64,000 nucleotides of DNA from Moniliella sp. 'wahieum'. Lineage: Eukaryota; Basidiomycota; Moniliellomycetes; Moniliellales; Moniliellaceae. The notes under the pieces were generated by a model. That model did no database searches. It had not been told where the DNA came from and was given only the letters and a program-made list of their open reading frames with translations. Below are positions 45,411-57,200 of the stretch, piece after piece. The stretch covers positions 62,001 through 126,000 of the forward strand of contig RSEE01000073.1 of NCBI GenBank assembly GCA_003971905.1, read 5' to 3'. The position numbers were made by a program, and so were the translations under genes. The number at the start of each line of letters is the position of its first letter. Within the stretch, counting starts at the first letter, position 1.

Positions 45411-47533
45411 TCAAAACGCTGGGAAATGGTGCTTCATGACAAAGTTGCCATAGAGCGAGTAGGTGCGGAGCTGGGTGCCGTGCGTGATTTCGACCTGGAC
45501 CGGCGCATAGGGCACGCGTTCCCCATCAATGGAGATGATGCCGCCCTTGCGGAGCTTGCTACTGCCGCGGGCAAAGTGGGGGGGTGACGCGGAACGCTTC
45601 GGCTTTGACGTAGGAGATAGCTTGGTCATACACCACCCCGCCCGTCTCGGCGCCCATCAAAGCACGCAACTTGGACCAGCGCGTATCTTGCACCATAAAT
45701 GCCAAGTCCACCAGCCCGTCACCGGCGACGGCACAGGGGAACTGGAGCAGGTCCGTGCCACGTACGGCAACTGGCCCGCATACATGCTCATCAACGGCCG
45801 ACGCACCCGTGCCCAGCCTGGTGCGAACGGACGCAGAGCATCCGCCTCGGAACGGACGTAGTTGGGGTCTTTGAGATAGTAGGATTTGGGCCAACTGGGG
45901 TCGTACAGGTCAAAGTCAGGTAACCCTTCCCCACCCAAATCATCAATAGCTGACCCGTGTTGGAGCGGCGGCATGCCCAGGTCCTTGGCGTCGTGCGTCG
46001 TGTCATTTTGGGAAGCGAGGGCGGCCGGGTCCGATTCCGATTCCGATTCGTCCGATTCCGATTCCGGCCCTGGTACGGGAGGCTCACCAGTCGAGGCGCG
46101 GGCAAGCGCACGCGCACGGGCATGGCGTGCTTGCACTTGATCTTGGTGAGCCAATTCGCGTGCGCCGGGCCGTGGGTGGAGGTGCGGGCTTGGTGTTCGG
46201 CGACGCGAGTACGCATCAAGCCGCGCGAGGTGGTCCCGTTGGCTCCCAACTTGATGTCGAGGGTAATGTGAGCCTCGCTGTTCCACAGCACGCCATTGAG
46301 GTAGCCCAAGACAAAGCGCAAGTCGCCTAGTGCACGAAGATGTTCGGTTGCCAATGTCCAAGTCAGCCATCAAGCCACGGTCTGGACAGGAAGGAGTAGT
46401 ACCGCCCACAAACCCATTGCCTCCATCTTGGTCTGCTGTTGTTTGGCACGCGCCAGGCTGTGCAAACGCTTTCATCAAGTCCAGCATGGCGTTGAGGTGG
46501 GATGCTTGGTTGAGGCTCGAGGCAGGTTGGGTGATGGTACAGATTTCCAAGTCGAACCAGTGGCCTTTGATGGCGTTCAGCGCGGCCTGGGCCAAATTAA
46601 AGCCCTGGGCCGGACCGAGCAAGTTGACATTGCATGCATTCCCACTTCCCGCCGGGATGGGCACCACGGCCACCGTGTCGAGCACTTTGCGTGCATCGGG
46701 CCGGGACGCAATCCCATTCAACACTTCGTGCATCAGCCCGTCCCCCGAGAGGTAGAGGATGCAGTCGAACCGATCGGCCAAGTCAGGTTCGTGGTGCACA
46801 ATTTCCAATCCATGGTTCCGATGCGTCGTCAAGGTCATGGTCAATGCACATCCCGCCGCCTCGAGCACCGGTTGGATTTCTTCGCGCCACATTTTTTCCG
46901 CCATGCCACGACCGGCATGCGGGTTGACGAGAACGAGCATGGACCGGTGCGGCTGGATGGGATGACCGCTCAGCGGAGACACGTAGGCCTGTTCAAAGCA
47001 CCGCTGGGCCCATTGCTCGGCCTGTGGCACCACCTTGGCTTCGACATGGACCTGGAGGGTGAGCAAGGCAAGTTGGGAAAAGGGCCCCTCAAGCCACTCT
47101 TGCAGATGCTCACCGCCGGTGAAGAGGGGGGGTTTCGTGCGGGGGGACGAAGGGACAGAAGAAGACGGAGGAGCAGGAGGGAAGAGGTGCTGGTGGAGCC
47201 ATTGAGCTACCTTGCTGCTCCCACGGGGAGGCGCAAGCAGACGGAGAGTGAGCGTGGCACCGTCAGCGTCAGGCTGGACGGAGGTGTTGAGGACGAATGT
47301 GGGGCACGACCAGCTCCACCTGGTTCAGCAGCTCCTCTGGGGATGGTACGTATACGGGTCAGCAAGGGGAGTACTCGGGGGAGGGGGAGGCGTACCGTTC
47401 CAGGAGTGGGCGGTTGGGTCGAGGGGGCTGGGACGAGGTAGAGGAGCTGGGTGTCGAGGACCAAGTGGGCCGGCTGATGGCCGTGGTGGACCGGGAGGCA
47501 GCTGGCGCGGGTGGGGCGCAGGGCATCATCCAT
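45411..47533 (-). CDS. LCB4: Sphingoid long-chain-base kinase (sphingosine kinase family), frame broken in places
   Basis: Probable start ATG 47533 (MDDALRPTRASCLPVHHG); an intron about 47395-47337 (GTACGC to CAG) is likely. The DAGK-type catalytic domain is clear: SMLVLVNPHAGRGMAEKMW, CILYLSGDGLMHEVLNGIAS (the GDG nucleotide motif), VVPIPAGSGNACNVNLLGP, and GLMADLDIG. After one-base shifts come EHLRALGDLRFVLGYLNGVL, then AVAGDGLVDLAFMVQDTRW, and the C-terminal KLRKGGIISIDGERVPYAPV ending YGNFVMKHHFPAF. It phosphorylates sphingosine or phytosphingosine at membranes. Frame changes occur near 47305, 46345, 46000-46150, 45720 and at the G7 run 45578-45584. A repetitive Ser/Glu/Asp stretch (SESDESESESD) sits in the middle. 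Identity is strong, intactness doubtful. Confidence 0.82.
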
Positions 47534-48731
47534 CGTGGGCGCGCCGGACGGGAGTGGGGGGCAGGGGCGGCAGGGGCGGCAGGAGGGCAAGCGGAGGGTT
47601 AGGACTGCGAAACGACAGGCGGAGGAAGGCGGCCTGGATGGGGAAGATGCGGTGGGGCGGCCATGGGGAGCGGCCTGTGTACGCAATCGGATGAGAGTGA
47701 ATAAGCTAAGCGCTAAGCCTTAGCGCTAATCGGCGTTGGATCAGCCTCTGGGCCAATCCGCCCATGAGTACCTGAGTACGTTGAGTCCGCTCATTACCTG
47801 ACGCTCACCGGTGACGGACCGATGAGGGCCCGCTGGCTGCCCGACGCTGCGGTGTTGGGGGTTAAGCTTTCAGGCCATTGGCTGCGGCCGCCACCCAATG
47901 CACCGTGCGCCTCCATCACATCCATCACGCCCATCATGCATCATGCATCACATGTCACACCCATCACAGCGTCCTCTCCCTCTGGCTAGCTACCCGCCAG
48001 CCCCATGCAAAGTCTGAGGAGGGTGTGGGGCAGGCGTCCAGCGCCGCTAGGTGCTAGATCCGAAAGGACCACCATCCCAGCGGCCTTCCAAGGGTGGCGT
48101 ACGCTTCATTGAAGCAGCCCTACTGTAGCCTTCCCTCCCGAGACGCTACATCGACTCATCGATCATGCGATCATGCATGCCACATCTCAGATCAATCACA
48201 CGTCACGCGTCACATGTCACATGTCACATGCAGCATCCGTCTTTTCGGGCAACTCATCGATCATCGACCACCAGTCACCGGTCACCGGTCACCAGTCATC
48301 CTAGTCATCAACGTTGCATTGCATCAACCGAACATCGAACAAACAAGAGCACACAAGACGGCGGGACGCGTGATGCTTGGCATGCCACATCATGCATCAC
48401 ACGTCACGCGTGAAACGCCACTGGTGTATTTCCACGTTTCCACGGCGCAGAATTAACGTCACTAATCGATAATCCCAGCTCGTCTCTTTTGGCCCCTCTC
48501 CAAAGCACTCCAGCTCCAGCTTCGCTTCAAACTTCAAGAGCAACAGCAGGTGGCAACAGGCGTATCGTATGGCAGGTGGCAATATAGATGGCAGAGAGGG
48601 AAGGCAAAATTAAGACAACAAAAACAAACCGGGAGCGGTGACCCTGACCTTAAGGGTCAACCTCCGCTAGCGACCGTCCCATCTCAAGTATCAAATAGGG
48701 TGTGTTCCCGACGGTCGCGTTTCCGCGCGCT
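47534..48731. other. Intergenic region, densest GTCAC-heptad cluster
   Basis: Between the kinase and ammonium-transporter genes. Contains CATCATG repeats (47931-47950) and three GTCAC heptad blocks (48196-48231, 48270-48309, 48387-48413). No gene. Confidence 0.55.
48196..48309 (+). repeat. (GTCACNN)n heptad arrays
   Basis: GTCACGC GTCACAT GTCACAT GTCACAT at 48202-48229, then GTCACCG GTCACCG GTCACCA GTCATCC at 48273-48300. Period is 7 bp, with the last two positions variable. Confidence 0.9.
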
Positions 48732-50591
48732 TCACGCTTCAACCGAACTGGTCCGCCTCTCCTCCTCCCGTCCTAGCAAGTGGTGTGGTAGGGGCGACGA
48801 GGAGCGGGACAAGGGCAAGTCAAGCTCCGGTCCGCGTAACGAGTCCGACGAAGGGATGTGGTACAGAGCAGGCGAACCTGGTGGCATGAACGACGGTTCT
48901 TCCCTGTGTTTTTTCCGCGTGAGCGGTGGTGTCTGCTTGCGCGTCCGCAACGGGGTCGGGGTGGTGGGACCGGGTGGGTGAGCGTGGATGGATGGGGAGG
49001 TGGAAGCGGCTCGGCCGAGGGAAGCACGAGGGTACGGATGACTCAAAAGGAACGAATGACCGTCGTGTGCATCGGATTCCTCGTCGATGCGGTCGCCTTC
49101 AAAGTCATACGCTGTCTCTCCACATTGGTCGGCGTCCATACCAATCAACTCGGCCAGTTCGGTAGGGCGAAGCGGACCGACGTAGGGTACGTGGTCAATG
49201 ACAAAGAGCAACAGTAGAGTTACCGCCGCGGTCCAGGCGACAGTGACGGCGCACCAGGCCAGTTGCAAGGGCAACTGGACAAAGTGGCCCGAGAGCCATC
49301 CGGCGGTTGGTGGTAACCCCATCGTTGGCGACCACACTGGCTTGGGCAAAGATGCCCGTGAGCAGGAGCCCCACGATACCCCCCAACCCGTGCAGCGCAA
49401 ACACGTCCATTGCATCGTCCACTCGAACCAAGTTCTTCAGTCCGGTACTCAAGTTGCACACCACGGCCGCCACGACGCCAAACAGCAAGGCGGCCGGCAT
49501 TCCGATGAAGCCAGCGGCGGGCGTGATGGCAACCAAGCCCGAAATGGCGCCGGTGCAAAACCCAACGACGGACCACTTGCGTTCCAATCGGTAGTCCAAT
49601 ACCATCCATGTCAATCCGGCCACCGAGGCAGCAAAGTTGGTTACGGCCATGGCCATTGCTGCCTGCAAGTTGGCCCCAAATGTCGCACCGCCTTCAATCC
49701 CAGCCAGCCGACCCAGAGCAAGACAGTGCCCAAGACAACGTGAGAGAGATTGTGAGGCTGAGAGAGCAACTGTTCCGTTCCGTACCCGTATCGCCGTCCT
49801 AGGTACAGGACAACACCAAGCCTGTCACCCCGGCCGTTACTTCCACCGGCCCACCCCCGGGTAATCTAGCACCCCCCATCGGGAAGCCCAGCCGCGCGGG
49901 TTCCAAATCCACATCGCCACTGGGTCGTATACCAGCGTCGTCCAGAAAAACACAAAGACAAACATGGGCCACAGCCGGGCGCGGTCACACGCCGCCCCCA
50001 ACGCGATGGCCGGCGCGACGCAGGCAAACATAAGCTGAGGGAAGGGTCAGCATGGAGATGTGGCAGGGAGGTTGGGGAGAGGCGGTAACGTAAACGTACT
50101 TCGTAGGAGGCAAGCACAATATGAGGGATGGTGTTGTAGCGGCAGCGGCGGGTTGCTGGAGAACGTGCATGTAGCCAAACTGGCGTAGGTCGCCCCAAAA
50201 GTTAGAAACGTCTTGGGAAAAGATGAGCGAGTAGCGCCAAGAAACCATTGGGGGTGACAACCGACAAGGAGACCAAGTTGAGGAGAAGGAGGTGGGAGCC
50301 CGTTCTTGCGTCGGGCCAGACCCGAGTAGAGGAAGCCGAGACCGGGAACCATGAGCCAGACCAGGACAGTGCAGCCCATGATCCAGGCCATGTCGCCGGT
50401 GCTGTAGGCAATTACCTGGCCGTCGCCATAGGTGACAATGAGGTCGGTCCCTTGGGCTGTGAGGAGACGCGAGCTGTTGGCCAGGCCCGACGGGGCGGAA
50501 AGCAGGCCGTAGCTGCAAGACAAGACAGGGGTTGGCGCTGTGCGGAGAGGAGAGGGGGGGGGAGGGGCTGGACATACGTGATGTTGACCAT
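48732..50591 (-). CDS. Ammonium transporter, AMT/MEP family; many small frame breaks
   Basis: Exon 1 is 50591-50578 (MVNIT), an intron 50577-50513 (65 nt, GTATGT to CAG); another intron 50099-50035 (65 nt, GTACGT to CAG) joins ASYE to LMFACVAPAIALGAA. It is a plasma-membrane ammonium channel/transporter with about 11 segments. Landmarks: STGDMAWIMGCTVLVWLMVP, GLGFLYSGLARRKN, FFWTTLVYDPVAMWIWNPRG, FGANLQAAMAMAVTNF, TGAISGLVAITPAAGF, and DDAMDVFALHGLGGIVGLLL with the pore His. The cytosolic tail is Ser/Pro-rich. Between 50290 and 49690 and again near 49305 the conserved sequence jumps frame about six times by single bases. Adding or removing one base at each restores the family pattern. Such density in an essential-type transporter suggests consensus errors. 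Confidence 0.82.
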
Positions 50592-50905
50592 GTGGGCGGT
50601 GCGTGGTCCCGATGGAAGGGGGGCGGGCGGGGCGACGGAGGCGGCGGAGGCGGCGGAGAAGACGGCGGCGGAAGGGGCGAGGCGGCGTACTTAACCGGAT
50701 GTGATGGGCGGGGGTGGTGGCGCCCAACGCCACGGCCGTGCCGCAGAAAACAAGACAAACTTTTTGGGGGGGAATTGAACTGTTCACCTCAGCCATCACG
50801 GTCCACGCGTCACGTGCCGTGGGGGTCCAGTTAGTGCTGTCCTTCTGTGTTGCTGTCTGCTGTCCCTTCCCGGCGGACATTCTCAGCGCGCCCAGCTGCC
50901 CGCAG
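50592..50905. other. Divergent promoter region
   Basis: Shared upstream region of the minus-strand ammonium transporter and the plus-strand large protein. No motif identified. Confidence 0.45.
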
Positions 50906-53900
50906 ATGTGGGCCCTCCGCTGCGCCTCGCCCCGCCCGTCCTTGCGTCGCAGCCTGGGCCGCATCGGCGGTGGCGGTGGTGGCGGTGGTGGAGATGGTGG
51001 TGGCGGTGGTGGCGATGGAGGGGGCAGTGGCGTCCGTGCTGCCTGCTGCTGTCGCTGTCTTCATCGTCTTCCTCTTCCTCCTCCTCCTCCTCGCCATCTC
51101 CATCGCCTCCTCCCTCGTCTCGCCTTCGCCCCAGCGACACGCCCCGCCAGCGGCCGTCTGGCCGCGCCGCTCGCCTCCCCTGCAGTTTGTCCTGCCACTT
51201 CGGCCTCCCCCTTCTCCTCCTCCCCTTGCAACCCCCGTCCTGCCCCTCCCCATCAGGACAGATCGGGCGGACGGCGAAGAAGGAGATGGAGGAGGAAGAG
51301 GAGAATGGATGGGACGAGACGCTTGTACCCGACTTTTACCACACCCTTCCTTCGGCTCAGCAGACCAGCCTGGACGAGGCCAGCCAGCAAACCCTCTTGC
51401 GCATCTACGACGCGGCCCAACCCCGCGTCCAGATTGAACAATCGTTTGCCGAGCCCCTGCGGCCCTCCACGTCCCTCTTTCTCCAGCTGCGACGCATCAA
51501 GCAAACGCTCCTGCGCACCTCCCACGCGCTGGCCAAGGACGTCACCGTCGCCACGGCGTCCACGGGCCGTCCCAAACCCCTGCCCTCTCCCTCCAAACCC
51601 AACGTCTTCTCTCCTGGCTTGGATGGCTTTTTCTGGGGATCCGAGGCGATGGACAAAATGCTGGTTGTGGATCAGCTTAACGACCTTGTCTTCTATATTT
51701 CCCGCCTGCTCCCGCTTCCCGACCTGGGAACCCACCAGCCACCACGCAAGTTCCTCCACGATCCCGATACCCACGACATCTTCCGTGTGCCGCCCGAGAA
51801 ATGGGTGGATGTGCGAACGGGGTTGCCGCGTGTCATGCGCGGGCGAGACAAGTTGCGCTGGAATGAGCAATCGGCCACTCGGCAGGGCAGCCGTGGGTGG
51901 CAGATGATTGGCCAAGGCGTGCTCAACAACCGTAGCCTGTTCGAGGCCTATGTCCCGCAGCTCATCCCCGTCTTGCAAGAACTGATGGCCATCGCCGACT
52001 TGGTCGTCTACCCTCCCTCGAGCCGTTTCCGCCGCATCTCCATCCTGCTCGACTTGTTCCAGGGTCACCGCATGCTGCCTGCCACGCTCGAGCGTATAGT
52101 CTATCTCGCCATCGACCTTGAGCATTGGCGCGATGCGGCGATCTATGTCGAAGCTGGTCTGCGCGTCCTCGAAGACCTCGCTCTTCCCCTTCCTACCCAA
52201 ATGGCCAGTCCGGTGCGAAACCGGACCGCTCTGCCTTCACCCGAGGAGATGGAAGCGTACGTGAAAAAATTTACCAAGGCTCGGGATCTACTCCGCTCCT
52301 CCATTGTGGCCCAAGTCCAGATGATGATGTTGTACGGGAAAGGCAAGCAGGCCGAACCGGAGCCAGTGCGGGTGGAAGGGTGGGTAGCCCGTGCGTTTGC
52401 TCACGCTGCTTCACCCGAACAAATCACGCAGTTGGCCGAAGACTTGTTCTTTGAAGGCTTGGCGAGCCAAGACCGCGTCCTGGTGGACACGGTGTTGACC
52501 GAGCTGGCTGCTCTCGACATGATGCCGTCCGACGAGATGTGGGCGATTGTGATGCGCGTCGCCAAATATTCCGGGCAGTATCGGTGGAACGTGGCTGGTC
52601 CCGCTGCGTTGATCAAGGCCTACACGGGCTCGTACCTCAACTCGCGCATGTTGCCACTACAACCGTTTCATCGTCGTGCGCTCCTCCTACTTCACCTCAA
52701 AGTCTTGCCCACCACGGAGCGCGCACTGGTAGAGCGCGCGCGCTGGACTCGTCTTCGTGCGCTGAAACGCGCGTTGGGATACACCCATCTGGATCGCGTC
52801 CGGCCCTACGTCGTCCCATCCGATGCCCAGGCCCGCGCGCAAGGTTCGGCCCCGCTCTTTGTCCCTTACCCTGAGCTGGCCTATGGACTGCACCAGCCCA
52901 TCTTGCGTGGCGAGCCTCTATCGTTGACCCCACGGGCCCACTACGACCGTATCTTGCGCAACCAGCGCCGTCGCTGGCTGCTCAACGTGATCATCCGCAT
53001 GATAAATGGGGACTATGTGTACCGCGGGACACGTTTGCGACTTATGCGCCAGTGGGGGCTCCTCACGTCGATCCAGCCCCTCCGTTCCCGCTTGTGTCGC
53101 AACCTCCGCGCTGCTCCCCCCAAGCCGGAGGACATTACCAAAGAACAGAAAGAAGACCGGTTCCGCTCCTTTGAACGCATCCTGCTTGCCTACGACGATT
53201 CTCAGGTTGGCGTCAACGATCGGGAAGATGTGATGAATGCGCGAGACGCATGGATTGCCGATGCTGATCGAGCGCATACGTCCCAAGCTCGAAACGAGGT
53301 GCGTGCTCTGATGGAAAATCGGATCCAAGTACCGGGTACGGAACGCAAACTGCAACGGCAATGGGGTCGTCGTCTGGCCTGGATCTTTGAAGGCATGAAC
53401 GATCCCGAAACCGAGCTGCGTTTGACCAACGCACTGATCGAAGCCTACCCCTACATCCGTACCCACCGCGTGCAGACGCAGCGTGGATTTGGTCCGATCT
53501 GGAAAGGGAGGGTGGTACTACAGGGTATGCTCTTGCCCGAGTGGCCCTTGGTGCAGGAAGGCGATACGGTTCGCTTTGACAACTTGGCACCTTACTTTTA
53601 CTTTTACGATCCCTTCTCTAACCTCTTGGGCGAATCGGACGCAGCAGAGAGCGTCGCGGCCTCCCGAGCGGCGGGGGAGGTGCCGCTCTACCTCGGCCCG
53701 CACCCGGGACCTGAAACGTACCTCCCCCCCTTGGAGCGGGACGCGTACCTAGCCCGTCTGCACGCCCACCTAGCTGTTGATCCCGTCCGCCCACCCGAGC
53801 CAGAGGACGATTTGGCCCCGGACGAAGTAGACGACATGGTGGCAGACTTGCTGGGCGAGGAGGAAGGGAGTAGTGATCCCCCTCCTCCTGCTGAGCCAGA

Positions 53901-53973
53901 TGGGCCGCCTACTCCTGCCGAGGAAGGTGAAGATGATTGGCTGCACAGCATTTTCCAAGATCCAGAGGAATAG
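50906..53973 (+). CDS. Large uncharacterised protein, possibly mitochondrial
   Basis: The unambiguous part runs from ATG 51286 (MEEEEENGWDETLVP) to the stop at 53973, 895 residues, with no break. It is mostly helical, with repeated helix pairs such as LIPVLQELMAIADLVVYP, RISILLDLFQGHRMLPATLE and VYLAIDLEHWRDAAIYVEAG, reminiscent of PPR/TPR-type RNA-binding or scaffold proteins. Basic segments follow (RARWTRLRALKRALGYTHLD), and an acidic tail ends it. An upstream ATG at 50906 in another frame begins MWALRCASPRPSLRRSLGRI, an Arg/Ser-rich amphipathic start typical of mitochondrial presequences. A GGT/CCT repeat tract separates it from the main frame, so an intron or indel could join them. I do not recognise the family; a fungal mitochondrial RNA-processing or translation factor is a guess. 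Confidence 0.65.
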
Positions 53974-54279
53974 CGACACTGCGTAACATCATCAATCCTC
54001 CTTGTCTATTGTAGGTCTCCCATAGTCATCTTATCCGCATGTTAACAATGGTACCCGGGCTTAATGTGAAGCAAAAACTGGATTCGTACATGCACACGAA
54101 CACGGTACAGGTTGTCGACAGGAAAGGGAAGGGGGTAGGAAGGTCCCAAACTCCATATGTGATTACGGGAACGAGGAGGAAGAGAGGAAAATGGAGAGGA
54201 CGTGGGGGGGGGGCGACTAAGTGGAAAAGTTAACGGAGGAAGGGAGGAGAAATGCGGGTGCGAGGAGGAATAAAGGTGT
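53974..54279. other. Short intergenic region, convergent gene ends
   Basis: 3' flanks of the large protein and kelch genes; a G8 run at about 54207. Nothing else. Confidence 0.45.
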
Positions 54280-57200
54280 CTAGGGTACCAAGGGCCGTGA
54301 CGGCGGCGGCGGGGACAACGATGGGGAAAGCGCGGTGGAGGACGTTCGAGTGAGCTCTTGGGACAAGTGTTGGTTTAAGGCCAAGGTCTTGTCCAGTTCG
54401 TCGCGAGTTGCCTTCAAGGTGTGCTGCAACGCAGCGACTTGCTCCTCCAGCACGGTGACCCGTCGACCCGCCTCCTCCGCCGCCTCGATCTGGGCCCGGC
54501 TGCGCTGGTATGCGGCTTTTTGCTCCGTAATGAGCGCAGCCATGCGCTGCTCCAGCTCCCGGTTTTCTGTGGTCAGTTGCTGGGTGGACGAGGTGGCATT
54601 GGCCAAGCGCGTCTGGAGCACCGACAAGACCTCGGTTCCACTCTGCGCCTCGCTCGTCCCATCGCCGCTCTTGAGCTGCTCCACTTCCTCGGCCAAGCGC
54701 GCGTTGTCCTGCTTGGTTTGGGCGAGCGAATCGCGCATCTTGCGCAACATCTTCTCCGATCCCTTGACAAACGACACAGCCGCATAATAGTCATTCTCCA
54801 ACTGCCGCATGCGCTCCATGTACGATGCTTTTGTGGCAGCCACCTCGCGCTCGCTTGCCGCAGCCCGGCGCGTTGCTTCTTCCACTTCGCTTGACTGTAC
54901 CGCGCCAGCCAGTCTGCGCTGCAACACACTCACCTCCATCCGGGCATTGGCCAACTCGGCACGCAGGGATTCGGCCGTACGTGCCGCTGCATCCGCCTCG
55001 CCCTGGAGGGTCGTCACTTGAACCACCACCGGTATCTCCTCCGTGTCGGTGGGCAAGGGAAGGCCGTGCTCCGTCAAGTGATCGCGAACCAACTGCAACT
55101 CGATCTTGGTTCGTTCAGCACTGCGTTTTGCATCGCGCGCTTCCGCGCTCTGTTGCGCCGCCCGGCTCTTGAGCCGTCCCATTTCCCCAAGCGCGATTCC
55201 CAATTGGGCCCGGACGACCTCCAGCTCCGATTGCAATCCGGTACACTGCTTCTCCAAACCAAGAGTCCGTGCGTGGGCCAGTTCCAGCTCGGCGGTCGCC
55301 TCGTCCACCGCACGGCACGAGGCCGTATGCATCTCCCGAAGTGTACTCACCTCCTCCTCGAGCGAATGCACCTTGCTGTCCCTGTTGGAAGAAGAGGCGG
55401 GCAGCCCGGAGGAGGTATCGTGTGCCTCACGCGTCTGCAGGACTTGGGTCAACCCTGTGGTGCTAGCCAGGCGATGAGCAGCTGCCTCAGCCTCGGCAGC
55501 GGATAAGAGCGCTTCCAGCTCCTGGATTCGCGCTCCGGTCCTGGTCCTCTCCTGAGCCTGCGAGTCCAGTTGAGCTTTGAGAGCCGTGGCGGTCTGCTGC
55601 TGGGTTTGGGCCAAGTCGCGGTGCTGGACATAAAGCCGTTGGTGTTCGTCTGCCCGTGCCGCCGTGGCGGCGAGAGCGGCTTTAAGGTGAAGAAGGCTGT
55701 CTTCATGCGCGGCCACAAGGCTGGTAGCGTCCCGATGCAAGGCACGGGTATGATGGTGGGCGGTACGTTCCTGCTCCAGTTGGGAAGCGAGTGAGGTGGC
55801 CCGTTCCCGTTCTTCCCGCCATCCACTCTCGGCCTCGTACGCCCGTTTCTGCAACCCAGCAATCTGCTCGTACACACTCATCTGCGCCGCTTCTGCCGCC
55901 AACGCTCGCTTGCCCGTCGCGCCCAACCGCTCGTCCGCTGCGTGCCGCAGCTGGCTCTCCAACTTGAGCTGGTCCCGCACTTGTCCTGCTTCCCGTTCCG
56001 CAACAGCCTTGGCACGCAACGTTTCGGCCAACTCGCTCTCCAATGCCCACGTACGCTCTTGCTCCAGTCGCTTGACTTCCGGAAGGTTGCCCTGCTCATA
56101 CGCAAGTAACTTGGCACGGTACCATGCTGCCTCCTTCAATGCCGCTCTCCGCTGCGCCTCGCTCTCCGCCACGGCCTCACTTTCCTTGGCCACCTGCTCC
56201 ACAACCATGTTCTATTTTGGGTTAGTCCTTGTCACGAGCATGAGGGAGGGAGAGAGGAATGGGGGGGGGGGGGGGCGTACTTGTGCCTTGGCCAATTGCA
56301 TCTTAAGTCCCACGATGGCCTGGAGGATACGGGCCTTATCCGAACCTTCGGGAGCGGGGTCGATCCCATCGAGCACACCTTCCCCTCCGTCCAATTGGTC
56401 AGGAGAGAAGAATCCACGGGCCATGGCCACACCAAGAGCAGCTTTGAGCCACGCCTCGCGCTGTTCCTGTCCCTTTGGGTCATTCTGCCCGTTCTGCTCG
56501 TTCTGCCCATTCTTCTGCTCGTACTGCACTTCTGGTACAGGAGCGGACCGAGGGGCGAGCGAACCGTTCGTGAGCGCCGCCGGATTCACCCCAGCTGAGG
56601 GGCTGCGCACCGTCTCGCGCACCTGGGACGCGGGGGCGTAGTCCACACTGCGCTGTTCGGGCGAACGAATGCGTGCGCCCGGCCCGGTATCTGGAACAGC
56701 AGGGAGGTGGTACGGAGAGAAGTATGGACGGAGGGAGAACGTGATTCTTGCCATTGTCCCGGAACTTGCACTTCCTCTTGTCTTTGCTCTTTCCATTGTC
56801 TAGACCCTTGGTTTTGCCCTTGGCTTTGTCCCTGTCCTTGGTCTTGCACTTGCACTTGTCCTTGTCCCTGACCTTGTCCTCCTTGTTCTTGTTCTTGCCC
56901 CTGCTCTGGCTCTTGCTCTTGTGATTGGTGTTGACCTTGTCTTTGTCCTGCCCTCCCGCCTGGGAGAGAGGCGAGCTTCTGCTCCTGTGGGCTTACCGCA
57001 CGCTGCACCGGAGTGGACGCAGGTGCTGCGCTAGCGAGCGCGGTGGTACGATCGGTAGCGGGGGACACGACGGGCCGTTCCGTGATGGGGGACCTGGCAT
57101 GTTCTCGCTCGTTCGAGGGGGAAACATGGGAACGCGCAGACGGAGCCGAGACAACTGGGTTTGGTTCGGTGGTGGACGAGAGTGGCTGGGGCTCGGTAGA

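Noticed and set aside
47207-47694. Separate plus-strand Gly-rich gene
   Set aside because: Antisense to the 5' part of the LCB kinase gene, where the minus-strand translation matches the kinase N-terminus.
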